From contig NZ_JAFYYT010000046.1 in NCBI RefSeq assembly GCF_017549005.1, forward strand, positions 18,326-82,325: a stretch of 64,000 nt of DNA, in the 5' to 3' direction. The position numbers were made by a program, and so were the translations under genes. This document shows, one piece after another, positions 10,090-19,085 of this stretch (its first letter is position 1; every line of letters begins with the position of its first letter). Below the pieces are notes generated by a model. It was not told the DNA's origin. It did no database searches and was given only the letters and a program-made list of their open reading frames with translations. Source of the stretch: Ruminococcus sp. Its GTDB lineage: Bacteria; Bacillota; Clostridia; Oscillospirales; Ruminococcaceae.

Positions 10090-10524
10090 GAAAAGATAAG
10101 CTAAGATAAGAATAATTATATTGTTGTTGTTATTGGAGCGGTGGAAAAGTTAGGACAGGCTTTATTTGAAGATATACGCCGCATAACTCGTCCACAGTCA
10201 GCTGTTGTGAAATTTTTGAAATTGTGAAATAAGGGAGCTTGGGAAGAATTTTGTGTTTAAATGGTTTATCAGTGTTGAGTTGAAATGGAAAAAAAGTTGA
10301 GAAAAAAGTGGAAAGGGATATTTTGTAATTCTTTTTGATGTTTTATTTCACAAAGCTGTTAAGTGTTGAAAATTTATGATGTTGAAATCAGTTCCTGACT
10401 TTCATGCAGGGGCGGTCTGATATCAAACAATTACAGGACAAAATCTTATTGGCAGTGCCAACACAGTTTTAAACATTGTGTTGAAAACTGTGTTTAAAGA
10501 TCAGGTTTCAACATTATAAACAGT
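10090..10524. other. Probable oriC segment between dnaN and dnaA
   Basis: A 435-base AT-rich non-coding stretch. I find no exact TTATCCACA box. Instead TGTTGAAA motifs recur at 10364-10372, 10380-10388, 10479-10487 and, on the other strand, 10505-10513, with a weaker copy at 10273. TGTTGAAAA read on the other strand is TTTTCAACA, two bases from the canonical box and one from the variant TTTTCCACA. TGTGAAATAA also occurs twice, once per strand. With the cluster on the other side of dnaA this suggests a bipartite origin like that of Bacillus. The dnaN promoter should also lie here but is not clear. Confidence 0.6.
10460..10494. repeat. 11-bp inverted repeat carrying a TGTTGAAAA motif
   Basis: AACACAGTTTT at 10460-10470 pairs perfectly with AAAACTGTGTT at 10484-10494 around a 13-base centre. 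The right arm and centre include one DnaA-box-like motif, and the 16-mer TGTTGAAAACTGTGTT at 10479 recurs exactly at 12058 on the far side of dnaA. It lies 31 bases past the dnaA stop but lacks a T-tract in the dnaA direction, so I read it as a binding site, not a terminator. Confidence 0.6.
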
Positions 10525-11895
10525 TCAAACCTTGCTCTTGTCCTTGATGTTCTTGATGATGTCGTTTACGAGGTTTTTGAGGTTGTTGTCCTTTTCCATT
10601 GACTCTGTAACGCTTGTGACAGAGTAAACGATAGTGGAGTGGTCTCTGCCGCCGAACTCTGTACCGATCGAAGCAAGAGGCATCTGTGTGATCTCTCTTA
10701 CCACGTAGATAGCTACCTTACGGGCTGTGGATATCTGCGCGGAGCGCTTGCTGGAGCGCAGATCGTCGGGAGATACGCCGTATACTGTTGATACCTCCGA
10801 GATGATCTTCTCAACTGTTATCGGGATAGGCTGCTCGTCTGTGAGGACGTCGCGTATAACGCTCTGAGCCATTGATATGGTTATGGGACTTCCTGCGAAG
10901 TGGTTGAGAGCCTTTAAGCGTACAACTGCGCCCTCAAGCTGTCTGATGTTGGATTTCAGGCGGTTAGCCATGAATTCTGCGACTTCGCTGGGCATTTTGA
11001 GCTCCAGGAGCTCGGATTTTCTGTTTATGATAGCAAGTCTTGTCTCGTAGTCCGGAGCTGAGATATCAGCTATGAGACCGCCCTCGAAACGTGTTCTCAG
11101 ACGCTCTTCAAGGGTGAGCAGCTCCTTTGGCGGCTTATCGGAGGTGATAACTATCTGCTTGCCCTCCTGGTGGAGTTTGTAGAAGGTGTGGAAGAACTCC
11201 TCCTGCATACGTTCTCTGCCAGAGAAGAACTGGATATCGTCGATGAGGAGTATATCCGCATTCCTGTACTTGTCGTGGAAATCGGATATGGAGCTCTTGT
11301 TGAGAGCGCTTACCAGGTCGCTGCCGAAGGTCTCGCTGGTAACGTAAACGATATTGAAATCAGGATGATTCTTTCTTACCTCGTTTGCAATAGCAGTGAT
11401 GAGGTGAGTTTTACCCATTCCCGACGGTCCGTAGATGAAAAGCGGATTATAATCGGGAACTGCCTTTGAGCCGCAGTTTTTAGCCACGGACTTGCTGCAG
11501 GCAAGTGCAAACTCGTTTGATCTTCCCTCGATGAAGGTGTCAAATGTGTAATCGTAATTTGCGAATTTATAGGACTGCTCGAACTCGGCGTGCTTCTGTT
11601 CGAGTTCTGCGTCTGTGGGCACCTTGATCTTTTCGGGTTCGTCAGACTGGACGTTTATAACGATATTGACGTTAAGTCCGAGGACGTTGAAGAAGGCGTC
11701 CTTTAATATCTCGTTATATGTAGTCATTACGATATTTTTCTGAAAGTCTGTCTGTACGCTGAAAATAGCTTCCGATCCGTTGAAATTGACAGGAACGAGC
11801 GGATCAATCCATGTTTTGATTCCTATTTCGGGTATTTTTCCGTTTTCGAGACAGTAGCTCTTTACTGTTTCAAAAACCTCGTCAAATGAATTCAT
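10525..11895 (-). CDS. dnaA: Chromosomal replication initiator DnaA
   Basis: A 456-residue DnaA with all four domains. Walker A is GPSGMGKTH (156-164), Walker B LLIDDIQFF (about 216-224), and domain IV carries EFGGRDHSTIVYS. In the domain IV basic loop the usual RPRQ-like stretch reads STARK, while the Arg equivalent to E. coli R399 is kept; T435 is replaced by Ser. These changes may go with the non-canonical boxes nearby. An AGGAGG-type site precedes the ATG. The promoter at 11968-11996 has a box-like motif in its spacer, consistent with autorepression. Confidence 0.97.
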   Translation of the reverse strand: MNSFDEVFETVKSYCLENGKIPEIGIKTWIDPLVPVNFNGSEAIFSVQTDFQKNIVMTTYNEILKDAFFNVLGLNVNIVINVQSDEPEKIKVPTDAELEQKHAEFEQSYKFANYDYTFDTFIEGRSNEFALACSKSVAKNCGSKAVPDYNPLFIYGPSGMGKTHLITAIANEVRKNHPDFNIVYVTSETFGSDLVSALNKSSISDFHDKYRNADILLIDDIQFFSGRERMQEEFFHTFYKLHQEGKQIVITSDKPPKELLTLEERLRTRFEGGLIADISAPDYETRLAIINRKSELLELKMPSEVAEFMANRLKSNIRQLEGAVVRLKALNHFAGSPITISMAQSVIRDVLTDEQPIPITVEKIISEVSTVYGVSPDDLRSSKRSAQISTARKVAIYVVREITQMPLASIGTEFGGRDHSTIVYSVTSVTESMEKDNNLKNLVNDIIKNIKDKSKV

Positions 11896-11967
11896 AAAAA
11901 CCTCCGAATGATTGTAAGTTTTGATGGAGAAAAAATACGATACTCTCCTATATTAATATATAAATCC

Positions 11968-11996
11968 ATTATACCATAAACAGTGTTGAAATGCAA
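11968..11996 (-). promoter_or_regulatory. dnaA promoter with an overlapping DnaA-box-like motif
   Basis: On the minus strand TTGCAT (11996-11991), a 17-base spacer and TATAAT (11973-11968) form a good sigma-A promoter about 75 bases before dnaA. TGTTGAAAT at 11984-11992 occupies the spacer and touches the -35, so a bound DnaA would block polymerase. Confidence 0.75.
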
Positions 11997-12296
11997 GCAA
12001 AAATCACTGTCAAGTATTTAAAAAATGAATGGTTTTTTAACACGTAAATTGACATATTGTTGAAAACTGTGTTGAATCAACAGAAAATTTATTTTTTTGA
12101 GCCCTATTTTCAGCCTGTGAAAAAGTTGAATGATGACTGTGAAATAGTCTTTAAAACTTTTTGCAGCACATATGTGATATTTTTTGCCCGAAAATAAAAA
12201 TCAGACAATGTGTTGAAATTTCAAGGTTTAATATTCAAGATATATTGGTAAAAAAACTGAAAATGATATCAGGCGCAAAAAAATTTCCCGAATTGC
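11997..12296. other. Probable oriC segment between dnaA and rpmH
   Basis: A 300-base AT-rich non-coding stretch between divergent dnaA and rpmH. TGTTGAA motifs occur at 12058-12066, 12070-12076 and 12211-12219, with GTTGAAT near 12126, adding to the copy in the dnaA promoter. Gene orientation switches here from almost all minus to all plus, as expected at a bidirectional origin. A T-rich run around 12085-12095 could be an unwinding element, but this cannot be shown from sequence alone. Confidence 0.6.
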
Positions 12297-12325
12297 TTGA
12301 CACAGAAGCTTTTTTAATATATAAT
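12297..12325 (+). promoter_or_regulatory. rpmH promoter
   Basis: TTGACA (12297-12302), a 17-base spacer and TATAAT (12320-12325) form a consensus sigma-A promoter. It leaves a leader of about 100 bases before rpmH. Confidence 0.85.
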
Positions 12326-12432
12326 GATTTAGTGTAATGCAGGGCGAGTTGTCTCTGTACGCAAAAAAAGATAATCAGAGCTGTTGTTTGAACGGCTCTT
12401 GTATATGATCCGAAGAGAGGAGGACACTGAAT

Positions 12433-12567
12433 ATGAAAAGAACATATCAGCCTAAGAAGCTCCACAGAAAGAAGGAGCACGGTTTCATGAAGAGAATGGC
12501 TACCAAGAATGGCAGAAAGGTTTTAGCTCGTAGAAGATCTAAGGGCAGAGCAAGATTAACTCACTGA
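12433..12567 (+). CDS. rpmH: 50S ribosomal protein L34
   Basis: A 44-residue, very basic protein with the unmistakable L34 sequence [18 protein letters not shown] and ending [10 protein letters not shown]. It is a component of the large ribosomal subunit. GAGGAGG about 10 bases upstream supports the ATG. The gene has its own promoter and is followed at once by an intrinsic terminator, so rnpA downstream must depend on read-through or another promoter. Confidence 0.98.
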   Translation: MKRTYQPKKLHRKKEHGFMKRMATKNGRKVLARRRSKGRARLTH

Positions 12568-12574
12568 CGAGGCT

Positions 12575-12606
12575 GACCACAAAATATAAATTTTGTGGTC
12601 TTTTTT
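12575..12606 (+). terminator. Intrinsic terminator after rpmH
   Basis: GACCACAAAAT and ATTTTGTGGTC pair around a short loop and are followed by six T. It lies between rpmH and rnpA and probably reduces rnpA expression relative to L34. Confidence 0.9.
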
Positions 12607-12633
12607 GTTAGGACGCTGTATGCAGGTGCAAAT

Positions 12634-13002
12634 ATGCTTTATACGGAAATATTGAACGATAACAAGGACTTTCTCGCCCTTTACAAGAAGGGCAGATACG
12701 TTGCCTCGAAATATTCGGTGATTTATGTCAGACCTAACGGCAGACCTTTCAACCGCCTCGGTATTACCGCAGGGAAAAAAGTGGGAAATGCCGTCTGCCG
12801 CAACCGCGCCAAAAGACTTATCCGCCTCGCCTATCGCAATTCTGAGGTAAATATGCCCGTGGGCATGGATATAGTCATAGTGGCAAGAGCTGCCATATGC
12901 AGCATAAAATCAGACGAATACTGCGGCTATATCGAAAAATACGGTCTTAATGACATAAATAAGATGTTCAGAAGCTTTGATGTCAAGAATAAACGTATAT
13001 GA
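12634..13002 (+). CDS. rnpA: Ribonuclease P protein component
   Basis: A 122-residue basic protein of the RNase P protein family, which helps the catalytic RNA process tRNA 5' ends. The signature [14 protein letters not shown] is at about residues 57-70. The ATG at 12634 is preferred because the in-frame start at 12595 lies inside the rpmH terminator; AGGTG is 7 bases upstream. It overlaps yidD by four bases (ATGA), which implies coupling. Confidence 0.95.
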   Translation: MLYTEILNDNKDFLALYKKGRYVASKYSVIYVRPNGRPFNRLGITAGKKVGNAVCRNRAKRLIRLAYRNSEVNMPVGMDIVIVARAAICSIKSDEYCGYIEKYGLNDINKMFRSFDVKNKRI

Positions 13003-13280
13003 AATATATTGTTCTGGGGATCATTAAATTCTATCGGAAATTCATTTCTCCGCTTTTTCCCCCTAAATGCAAATATTATCCCACCTGCAGCACCTACGCT
13101 CTGAAAGCTGTTGAGCGCTTCGGCGCTGTGAGAGGTTCGGCTCTTGCCGTGTGGAGGATACTCCGCTGCAATCCATGGTCAATGGGCGGCATAGACTACG
13201 TTCCCGAAAAATTCACTTTCAGGGTGAAAAAGTACGACTTCATCGATCCCGATTACGGCGATGATGATAATAAGATTTAA
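12999..13280 (+). CDS. yidD: Membrane protein insertion efficiency factor YidD
   Basis: A 93-residue YidD homologue with the conserved [27 protein letters not shown] start, including the Cys-x5-Cys pair, and the [13 protein letters not shown] motif. It assists YidC-dependent membrane insertion. It overlaps rnpA by four bases and is followed by yidC after 12 bases, a conserved order near bacterial origins. Confidence 0.95.
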   Translation: MKYIVLGIIKFYRKFISPLFPPKCKYYPTCSTYALKAVERFGAVRGSALAVWRILRCNPWSMGGIDYVPEKFTFRVKKYDFIDPDYGDDDNKI

Positions 13281-13292
13281 GAGGGATGAATA

Positions 13293-14438
13293 TTGAACGC
13301 ACTTTATGATATTATCGGTGTGCCTTTCGGCTATCTGATGAGACTTATTTACTCGTTATGCAATAACTATGCCGTGGCAATCATACTGTTTACGGTAGTT
13401 ACGAGAATACTGCTCTTCCCCGTCAACTATAAGACACAGAAGGGCGCTGCAAGAATGCAGCTTTTAAACCCAAAGCTTGAAAAGCTCAGAAAAAGCTTCG
13501 CAAACAATCCTCAGAGACTTCAGGAGGAACAACAGAAGCTTTATCAGCAGGAAGGCGTAAACCCTATGGGTTCATGTCTCCCCGCATTTATACAGATGTT
13601 CCTGCTTTTTGGCGTTATCGACGTTATCTACAAGCCGATAACCCATATCCTTAACATATCCAAGAACGTTATCGAAAGCGCTGTCGATATTGCAAAAGGT
13701 ATCACAGGCGATAAGAACCTCACAATGTCAAACCTCAGATGTGAGCTCATGACTATGGAAAATCTCAGGGACAACGGGGAAAAGTACGCTTCCCTGGGAG
13801 AGAATTTCTTATCAAAGGTAAGCGAATTCGGCGAGAAGTTCACACTTTTCGGTGCAAATCTCGGAAAAACCCCTACTTTCAGTCCGGAGAGCGGTTGGAC
13901 AAAGGAAGCGATAATACTCGTTATGATCCCTTTCCTTGCAGGTCTTTCACAGCTTCTCGTATCTGTTTACGGTCAGATACATCAGAAGAAAACAAATCCT
14001 GTTACACAGCCCGGCGGCGGATGCATGACAGTTATGATATATGTACTTCCGCTCCTTTCGATATGGTTTGCATTCCAGGTGCCCGCAGGTATCGGTTTCT
14101 ACTGGATATGGTCATCAGTATTTTCATTCATTATAACCTTTGCGCTTAACTGCTACTTTACTCCCGAGCGCGTTAAGGTGATAAATGAGCAGGAAAAAGA
14201 AAAAGCAAGAATTTATGCAGAAAAACATCCGAATAAGAAGACTTTCATGCAGAAGATGCTTGAACAGCAGGCTGCTCTCGAAGAACAGCAGAAGGGCAGT
14301 TCTTCTTCTGGCAAGTCAAGCGGCGTTTCACGTTCAGAACAGAACAAGGCTAACCGCGACAAGCTCAAGGAAGCAAGAAGACGTATGGCTGAAAAGTATG
14401 GAGATTCTTACGAAGATGATAATGATGAAGAGGACTGA
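13293..14438 (+). CDS. yidC: Membrane protein insertase YidC/OxaA
   Basis: A 381-residue insertase with the conserved NPKLEKLRKSF and NPMGSCLPAFIQMFLLFGV segments and five or so membrane helices. The region between helices (about 115-200) is longer than in short Firmicute homologues. The C-terminal tail is charged and rich in Ser, Lys and Asp, suited to ribosome contact. Start is TTG, with GAGGG 7 bases upstream; the nearby ATG at 13286 is out of frame. Confidence 0.95.
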   Translation: MNALYDIIGVPFGYLMRLIYSLCNNYAVAIILFTVVTRILLFPVNYKTQKGAARMQLLNPKLEKLRKSFANNPQRLQEEQQKLYQQEGVNPMGSCLPAFIQMFLLFGVIDVIYKPITHILNISKNVIESAVDIAKGITGDKNLTMSNLRCELMTMENLRDNGEKYASLGENFLSKVSEFGEKFTLFGANLGKTPTFSPESGWTKEAIILVMIPFLAGLSQLLVSVYGQIHQKKTNPVTQPGGGCMTVMIYVLPLLSIWFAFQVPAGIGFYWIWSSVFSFIITFALNCYFTPERVKVINEQEKEKARIYAEKHPNKKTFMQKMLEQQAALEEQQKGSSSSGKSSGVSRSEQNKANRDKLKEARRRMAEKYGDSYEDDNDEED

Positions 14439-14459
14439 GTCCTCAGGGAGGTATAAAGT

Positions 14460-15563
14460 ATGACAGAAATTTTCACAGCACGATCCGTTGAAGAGGCTAA
14501 GGAAATGGCCGCTGAGAAATTCGGAAAAAAGATCAGTGAGATCAGATTTGAAATTCTTGACGAAGGCAAAAAGGGTCTTTTCGGAATTGGTTCAAAAGAA
14601 GCAAAAGTCAAGGCAACTGTTGCAGACAGTGCTCCTGTACAGGAAACAGCTCCCAAGGCTGCTCCCGAAGCTCCTAAGACTACAACAGCTCCTGAAAAGA
14701 AGGCTGAGCCTGTAACAAAGACAGTTGCAGCTGAAAAGTCCGTTGTAACAACAGAAACAAAGGCTGCAGAGAAAGCATCTGAGCCTGTAAAGGCAGAAAA
14801 AACCGAGAAAAATGCTGCCGGCGAAGCTGAAAATGCTCCCGAGGCTCTTGATGAAGAGGCATATTCACTTGACAACTTCACTCTTATCGAGGACGAAGCT
14901 CTTATCAATCCTAAGGTAAAGCTCGCTATGGATTATATCACAAGCATACTCAGAGCTATGGACGTTGACGTTGAATTCAAGGTTTATCAGAACGAGACAG
15001 GCGCTGTTATCAATCTCGAAAGCGATAATAACGGTACTATCATCGGCAGACGCGGTGAGACTCTCGATTCTATCCAGTATCTCTGTTCTATCATTGCAAA
15101 TAAGGGCGATAAGGATTATTACAGGATCACTATCGACTGCCTCGGCTACAGGAACAAGAGAAAGGATACTCTTGAGCAGCTCGCTGCAAAGGTTGCAAAG
15201 TCCGTTCTCAGAACAGGCCGTTCACAGCCACTCGAGCCTATGAATCCTTATGAGAGAAGAGTTATCCACTCTGCTATCTCAAATATCGAGGGAGTTTCTT
15301 CACGTTCAGTCGGCGAAGAGCCATACAGAAAGATAATCATTTCTTCAAATAACCCGAGAAGAGGCGGCGGCAGACGCGATAACAGACGCGACGGCGGCAG
15401 AAGAAATGACAACAGAAGAAACGGCGGTCAGAGAAACCGCGACAGAGAGGTAAATATGGAGCGCAGAAGCGTTAACCTCTCAACAAGCTTTGAAAAAGAC
15501 TATAAGAGACCAAAGCCTGAGGACGAGATCCAGGGCGGTCTTTACGGAAAGATAGAGCTTTAA
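14460..15563 (+). CDS. jag: Jag/KhpB RNA-binding protein (SpoIIIJ-associated)
   Basis: A 367-residue Jag protein. The N-terminal Jag domain is at 1-50 (ARSVEEAKEMAAEKFGK...GLFGIGSKEAKVK). A low-complexity Ala/Pro/Glu/Lys/Thr linker covers about 58-130. KH (GTIIGRRGETLDSIQYL) and R3H (YERRVIHSAISN...SRSVGEEPYRKI) domains follow, and the C-terminus is an Arg/Gly/Asp/Asn-rich tail (RRGGGRRDNRRDGGRR). KhpB partners with KhpA in RNA binding and cell-wall control in other Firmicutes. The RGG-like tail is longer than usual for the family and should add nonspecific RNA affinity. Confidence 0.93.
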   Translation: MTEIFTARSVEEAKEMAAEKFGKKISEIRFEILDEGKKGLFGIGSKEAKVKATVADSAPVQETAPKAAPEAPKTTTAPEKKAEPVTKTVAAEKSVVTTETKAAEKASEPVKAEKTEKNAAGEAENAPEALDEEAYSLDNFTLIEDEALINPKVKLAMDYITSILRAMDVDVEFKVYQNETGAVINLESDNNGTIIGRRGETLDSIQYLCSIIANKGDKDYYRITIDCLGYRNKRKDTLEQLAAKVAKSVLRTGRSQPLEPMNPYERRVIHSAISNIEGVSSRSVGEEPYRKIIISSNNPRRGGGRRDNRRDGGRRNDNRRNGGQRNRDREVNMERRSVNLSTSFEKDYKRPKPEDEIQGGLYGKIEL

Positions 15564-15627
15564 TCGAATATCTGAAACAACGGCTTTAAATGTTATATAA
15601 AATAAAGGCTTATGGGTATTTATCGGG

Positions 15628-15740
15628 GAAAACCTTTCTGAGGAAAGGTTCTTCCCCGAACCCCTTTCCAAAGACTTTTAATCCAAAGTTTTAGGAGAGG
15701 AGTTTGAGGAGAAACCCTTTTTAAAAAGAGGTCTCCTCAA
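15628..15740. repeat. Structured intergenic element between jag and mnmE
   Basis: Two strong hairpins lie here. The first pairs CGGGGAA and ACCTTTC with GAAAGGTT and TTCCCCG (15628-15661). The second pairs TTGAGGAGA (15704-15712) with TCTCCTCAA (15732-15740), with a further AT-rich inner stem. Between them is a CCTTTCCAAAGACTTT stretch typical of dispersed intergenic repeats in this group of bacteria. No reading frame of note is present. It may end jag transcription, though the T-tracts are weak. Confidence 0.5.
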
Positions 15741-15800
15741 TAAATATACACAAAACTTATTTATATACATATACGCCGTTGTTTTTTTAGGAGTGGTTTA

Positions 15801-17162
15801 ATGTCAACAATAGCTGCGATATCGACTCCGAATGCTATAGGCGGAATCGCTGTTATACGTATCTCAGGTGAGGGTGCGATAGAAGTTGCGGAGAAGATAT
15901 TCTCACCTTTCGGCAGTAAAAAGGTCTCGGAAATGGAGGGCTATACCTGCGCTTACGGGATCGCTCATAACGGGAACGAGCGCCTTGACGACTGTATTCT
16001 CACTGTGTTCCGGGCTCCTCACAGCTACACTGGCGAGGATATTGCGGAGCTTTCATGTCACGGCGGACTTTACGTTACAAGAAAGGTCCTCAGGGCGGCT
16101 CTTGCAAACGGAGCAGTCAATGCGGAAGCTGGCGAGTTCACAAAAAGGGCGTATCTTAACGGAAAACTTGACCTTACACAGGCAGAAGCCGTTATGGATA
16201 TAATTTCCGCTAAGGGCGAGCGTGAGCTGAAAATGGCGGAAAGTCTACGCGAGGGTGCAGCTTTCAAAAAGGCTAAGAAATGCTCGGACAAGCTGCTGAA
16301 AATTCTCGGCGACCTTGCTGCCTGGGCGGATTATCCCGAGGAGGATATCCCCGAGGTCCGTCCCGAGGTGCTGTCCGAGGAACTGAAAGGCGTTCGTGAC
16401 GAGCTCAGGTCGCTTATCGCAAATTACGACAGCGGACGTATTCTTCGCGAGGGTGTGGCTACGGCGATAATCGGCCGCCCGAATGTGGGTAAGTCCACGC
16501 TGTTCAACTGTCTTAGCGGCTGTGAAAGAAGTATCGTTACGGAGATCGCAGGCACGACGAGAGATGTCATTGAGGAGTCGGTTCGTATCGGCGATATAAC
16601 TCTCAGGCTTTCTGATACGGCGGGTATCCATGAGACCGATGATGTTATCGAGGGTATCGGCGTGGAAATGGCTGAAAAAATGATATCAAAGTCGGAGCTC
16701 GTAATTGCAGTTTTTGACGGAAGTTGTCCGCTCACCGAGGACGATTTATATTTAATTAATAAAATTAATAAAGATAATACAGTCGCGGTCATCAATAAAA
16801 ATGATGTTGAGCAGCTGCTGGACACTTCCCTTCTTGAACAGAAAATACAACATATAGTATATCTTTCAGCTAAAGAAAACACAGGTGTTGATGAACTTTA
16901 CGATAAGATCCAGACCATTTTTAAACTTAATGAAGCTGATTTTGATACTGCAACAGCTGCAAATGAGCGACAGAAAAAGTGTATCGACAAGGCGCTTGAA
17001 GGTATTGAAAGTACTATTTTATCACTTGAAATCGGTGAAATGCTTGACGCTGTCAATATTCTCGTTGATGAGGCTGAGCAGTCGCTTCTCATGCTTACAG
17101 GCGAGAAAGTTACCGACGCTGTTGTTGATGAAGTTTTTTCACGTTTTTGTGTGGGAAAATAA
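15801..17162 (+). CDS. mnmE: tRNA modification GTPase MnmE
   Basis: A 453-residue MnmE with an N-terminal tetrahydrofolate-binding domain (IAAISTPNAIGGIAVIRISG), a central G domain (GRPNVGKSTLFNCL, DTAGIHETDD, NKND) and the C-terminal CxGK motif as FCVGK. With MnmG it forms cmnm5U34 in tRNA. AGGAG precedes the ATG. The sequence directly after the stop is a parS-like palindrome and mnmG follows 33 bases later. Confidence 0.97.
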   Translation: MSTIAAISTPNAIGGIAVIRISGEGAIEVAEKIFSPFGSKKVSEMEGYTCAYGIAHNGNERLDDCILTVFRAPHSYTGEDIAELSCHGGLYVTRKVLRAALANGAVNAEAGEFTKRAYLNGKLDLTQAEAVMDIISAKGERELKMAESLREGAAFKKAKKCSDKLLKILGDLAAWADYPEEDIPEVRPEVLSEELKGVRDELRSLIANYDSGRILREGVATAIIGRPNVGKSTLFNCLSGCERSIVTEIAGTTRDVIEESVRIGDITLRLSDTAGIHETDDVIEGIGVEMAEKMISKSELVIAVFDGSCPLTEDDLYLINKINKDNTVAVINKNDVEQLLDTSLLEQKIQHIVYLSAKENTGVDELYDKIQTIFKLNEADFDTATAANERQKKCIDKALEGIESTILSLEIGEMLDAVNILVDEAEQSLLMLTGEKVTDAVVDEVFSRFCVGK

Positions 17163-17178
17163 TGTTTCATGTGAAACA
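17163..17178. promoter_or_regulatory. parS-like site (one mismatch) between mnmE and mnmG
   Basis: TGTTTCATGTGAAACA differs from the near-universal parS TGTTTCACGTGAAACA at one base. It starts at the base after the mnmE stop codon. It is the exact reverse complement of the site at 20721-20736. ParB or the ParB-like Noc could bind it. Confidence 0.75.
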
Positions 17179-17195
17179 TTAAAGGAGGGATATTT

Positions 17196-19085
17196 TTGAA
17201 TTACGAAATGGGTGAATTTGATGTAGCGGTAGTCGGTGCAGGTCATGCAGGAGTGGAGGCGGCTCTTGCCGCCGCAAGACTCGGCTGTAAAACTGTCATG
17301 TTTACTATATCGCTGGATCAGATCGCTAATATGCCTTGCAACCCCTCAATCGGTGGAACTGCAAAGGGTCACCTGGTCCGTGAAATAGACGCTTTGGGCG
17401 GAGAAATGGGCAAAGCTGCCGATAAATGCTTCATTCAGAGCCGTATGCTAAACCGCGGAAAGGGTCCTGCAGTACACAGTCTGAGAGTTCAGGCGGACAG
17501 AGTTGAGTACCATAAGTACATGAAAAATGTCTGTGAAAAGCAGAAAAATCTGTATGTTAAGCAGGCGGAAATATCAGACGTACTTGTTGATAATAATAAA
17601 ATTACAGGTGTGCGGACAAAACTCGGAGCTGAGTATCGTGTGAAAGCAGTCATAATCGCAACGGGTACTTATCTCAAAGGTAAGATTCACATAGGCGAAG
17701 TTTCATATGAAAGCGGTCCTGATTCTGCGTTACCCAGTAATTTACTATCGAAAAGTCTTATTGAAAGCGGCGTTGAGCTCCGCAGATTCAAGACAGGAAC
17801 TCCGTGTCGTGTTAACAAGAGAAGTATTAATTTTGATATAATGGAAAGACAGGACGGTGACGAAAAAATTGTCCCCTTTTCATTTGAAACGGATCCTGAC
17901 AAGCTTGATAATAAAGTAAGCTGTTTTGTGACATATACCAACAGTAAAACCCATGAAGTCATACTTGCAAACCTTGACAGGTCACCATTATACTCGGGTA
18001 GAATAGAGGGAGTAGGTCCACGATACTGTCCGTCAATCGAGGACAAGATAGTGAGATTTTCAGACAAACCCCGACATCAGCTTTTTGTGGAGCCCATGGG
18101 AATGAGTACAGAAGAGTACTATTTACAGGGAATGTCATCATCACTGCCTGAGGACGTGCAGCTCGCGTTTCTTAGAACAATAGACGGACTTGAAGACGTA
18201 GAGATAATGAGACCTGCATACGCAATCGAGTATGACTGCTGCAACCCGAATCAGCTTCTTCCGACCCTTGAATTCAAAAACGTAGAGGGACTTTACGGGG
18301 CCGGTCAGTTCAACGGAAGCTCGGGATATGAAGAAGCAGCTGCTCAGGGAATAGTTGCGGGAATCAATGCTGCACTGAAAATAAAGGGTAAAGAGCCTAT
18401 GATACTTGACCGTGCGAGCTCTTATATCGGCACTTTGGTCGATGATCTTGTAACTAAGGGCTGTTCAGACCCCTACAGAATGATGACTTCACGAAGCGAG
18501 TACAGGTTGATTCTTCGTCAGGATAACGCAGATCAGAGACTTACGCCTATCGGCTACAAGCTCGGACTTATCTCTCAGGAGCGTTATGACGCGCTGCTTG
18601 AGAAGGAAAGGCTCACTGCAGAGGAGATCGAGAGAGTTTCGAAGCTAAATATTTCGCCGTCTGTGGAGCTTAATGAGTTCCTTGAAGCACATGGAACTTC
18701 CCCTCTTGCGACGGGCTGTAAAATGTCTGATCTTATCCGCCGTCCGCAGATCTACTACAATGATCTTAGCGAATTTGATGAGGAAAGACCTGAACTTCCG
18801 CCCGATGTTGCGGAACAGGTGGAACTTCAGATTAAATACGAGGGATACATTCAGAAACAGCTTCAGCAGATCGAGCAAATGCGTAAAATGGAGTCGAAAA
18901 AGCTCCCGAAGGACCTTGATTACAGCATGATATACGGTCTCAGGCTCGAAGCTGCGGAGAAACTGAACAAGATAAAGCCCTTGTCAATAGGTCAGGCGTC
19001 CAGAATTTCTGGTGTTTCGCCTGCCGACGTGTCAATGCTTGCTGTTTGGCTCATGCACGAGAAGGGAGAAAACAATGCTTCCTGA
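17196..19085 (+). CDS. mnmG: tRNA uridine-5-carboxymethylaminomethyl modification enzyme MnmG
   Basis: A 629-residue FAD enzyme (GidA). The dinucleotide motif [17 protein letters not shown] is at about 15-31, [25 protein letters not shown] follows, and the second half has the GASS-type [18 protein letters not shown] and [19 protein letters not shown] motifs. The TTG at 17196 is chosen because AGGAGG lies 7 bases before it, while the ATG at 17208 would be 19 bases away. Its end overlaps rsmG by 11 bases. Confidence 0.96.
   Translation: MNYEMGEFDVAVVGAGHAGVEAALAAARLGCKTVMFTISLDQIANMPCNPSIGGTAKGHLVREIDALGGEMGKAADKCFIQSRMLNRGKGPAVHSLRVQADRVEYHKYMKNVCEKQKNLYVKQAEISDVLVDNNKITGVRTKLGAEYRVKAVIIATGTYLKGKIHIGEVSYESGPDSALPSNLLSKSLIESGVELRRFKTGTPCRVNKRSINFDIMERQDGDEKIVPFSFETDPDKLDNKVSCFVTYTNSKTHEVILANLDRSPLYSGRIEGVGPRYCPSIEDKIVRFSDKPRHQLFVEPMGMSTEEYYLQGMSSSLPEDVQLAFLRTIDGLEDVEIMRPAYAIEYDCCNPNQLLPTLEFKNVEGLYGAGQFNGSSGYEEAAAQGIVAGINAALKIKGKEPMILDRASSYIGTLVDDLVTKGCSDPYRMMTSRSEYRLILRQDNADQRLTPIGYKLGLISQERYDALLEKERLTAEEIERVSKLNISPSVELNEFLEAHGTSPLATGCKMSDLIRRPQIYYNDLSEFDEERPELPPDVAEQVELQIKYEGYIQKQLQQIEQMRKMESKKLPKDLDYSMIYGLRLEAAEKLNKIKPLSIGQASRISGVSPADVSMLAVWLMHEKGENNAS

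Noticed and set aside
10460-10494. An intrinsic terminator for dnaA
   Set aside because: The stem is perfect but no T-tract follows in the dnaA direction, and it contains origin motifs shared with the other side of dnaA.
12235-12480. An 81-codon minus-strand frame over the rpmH promoter and start
   Set aside because: It would run against rpmH through a consensus promoter and has no recognisable sequence.
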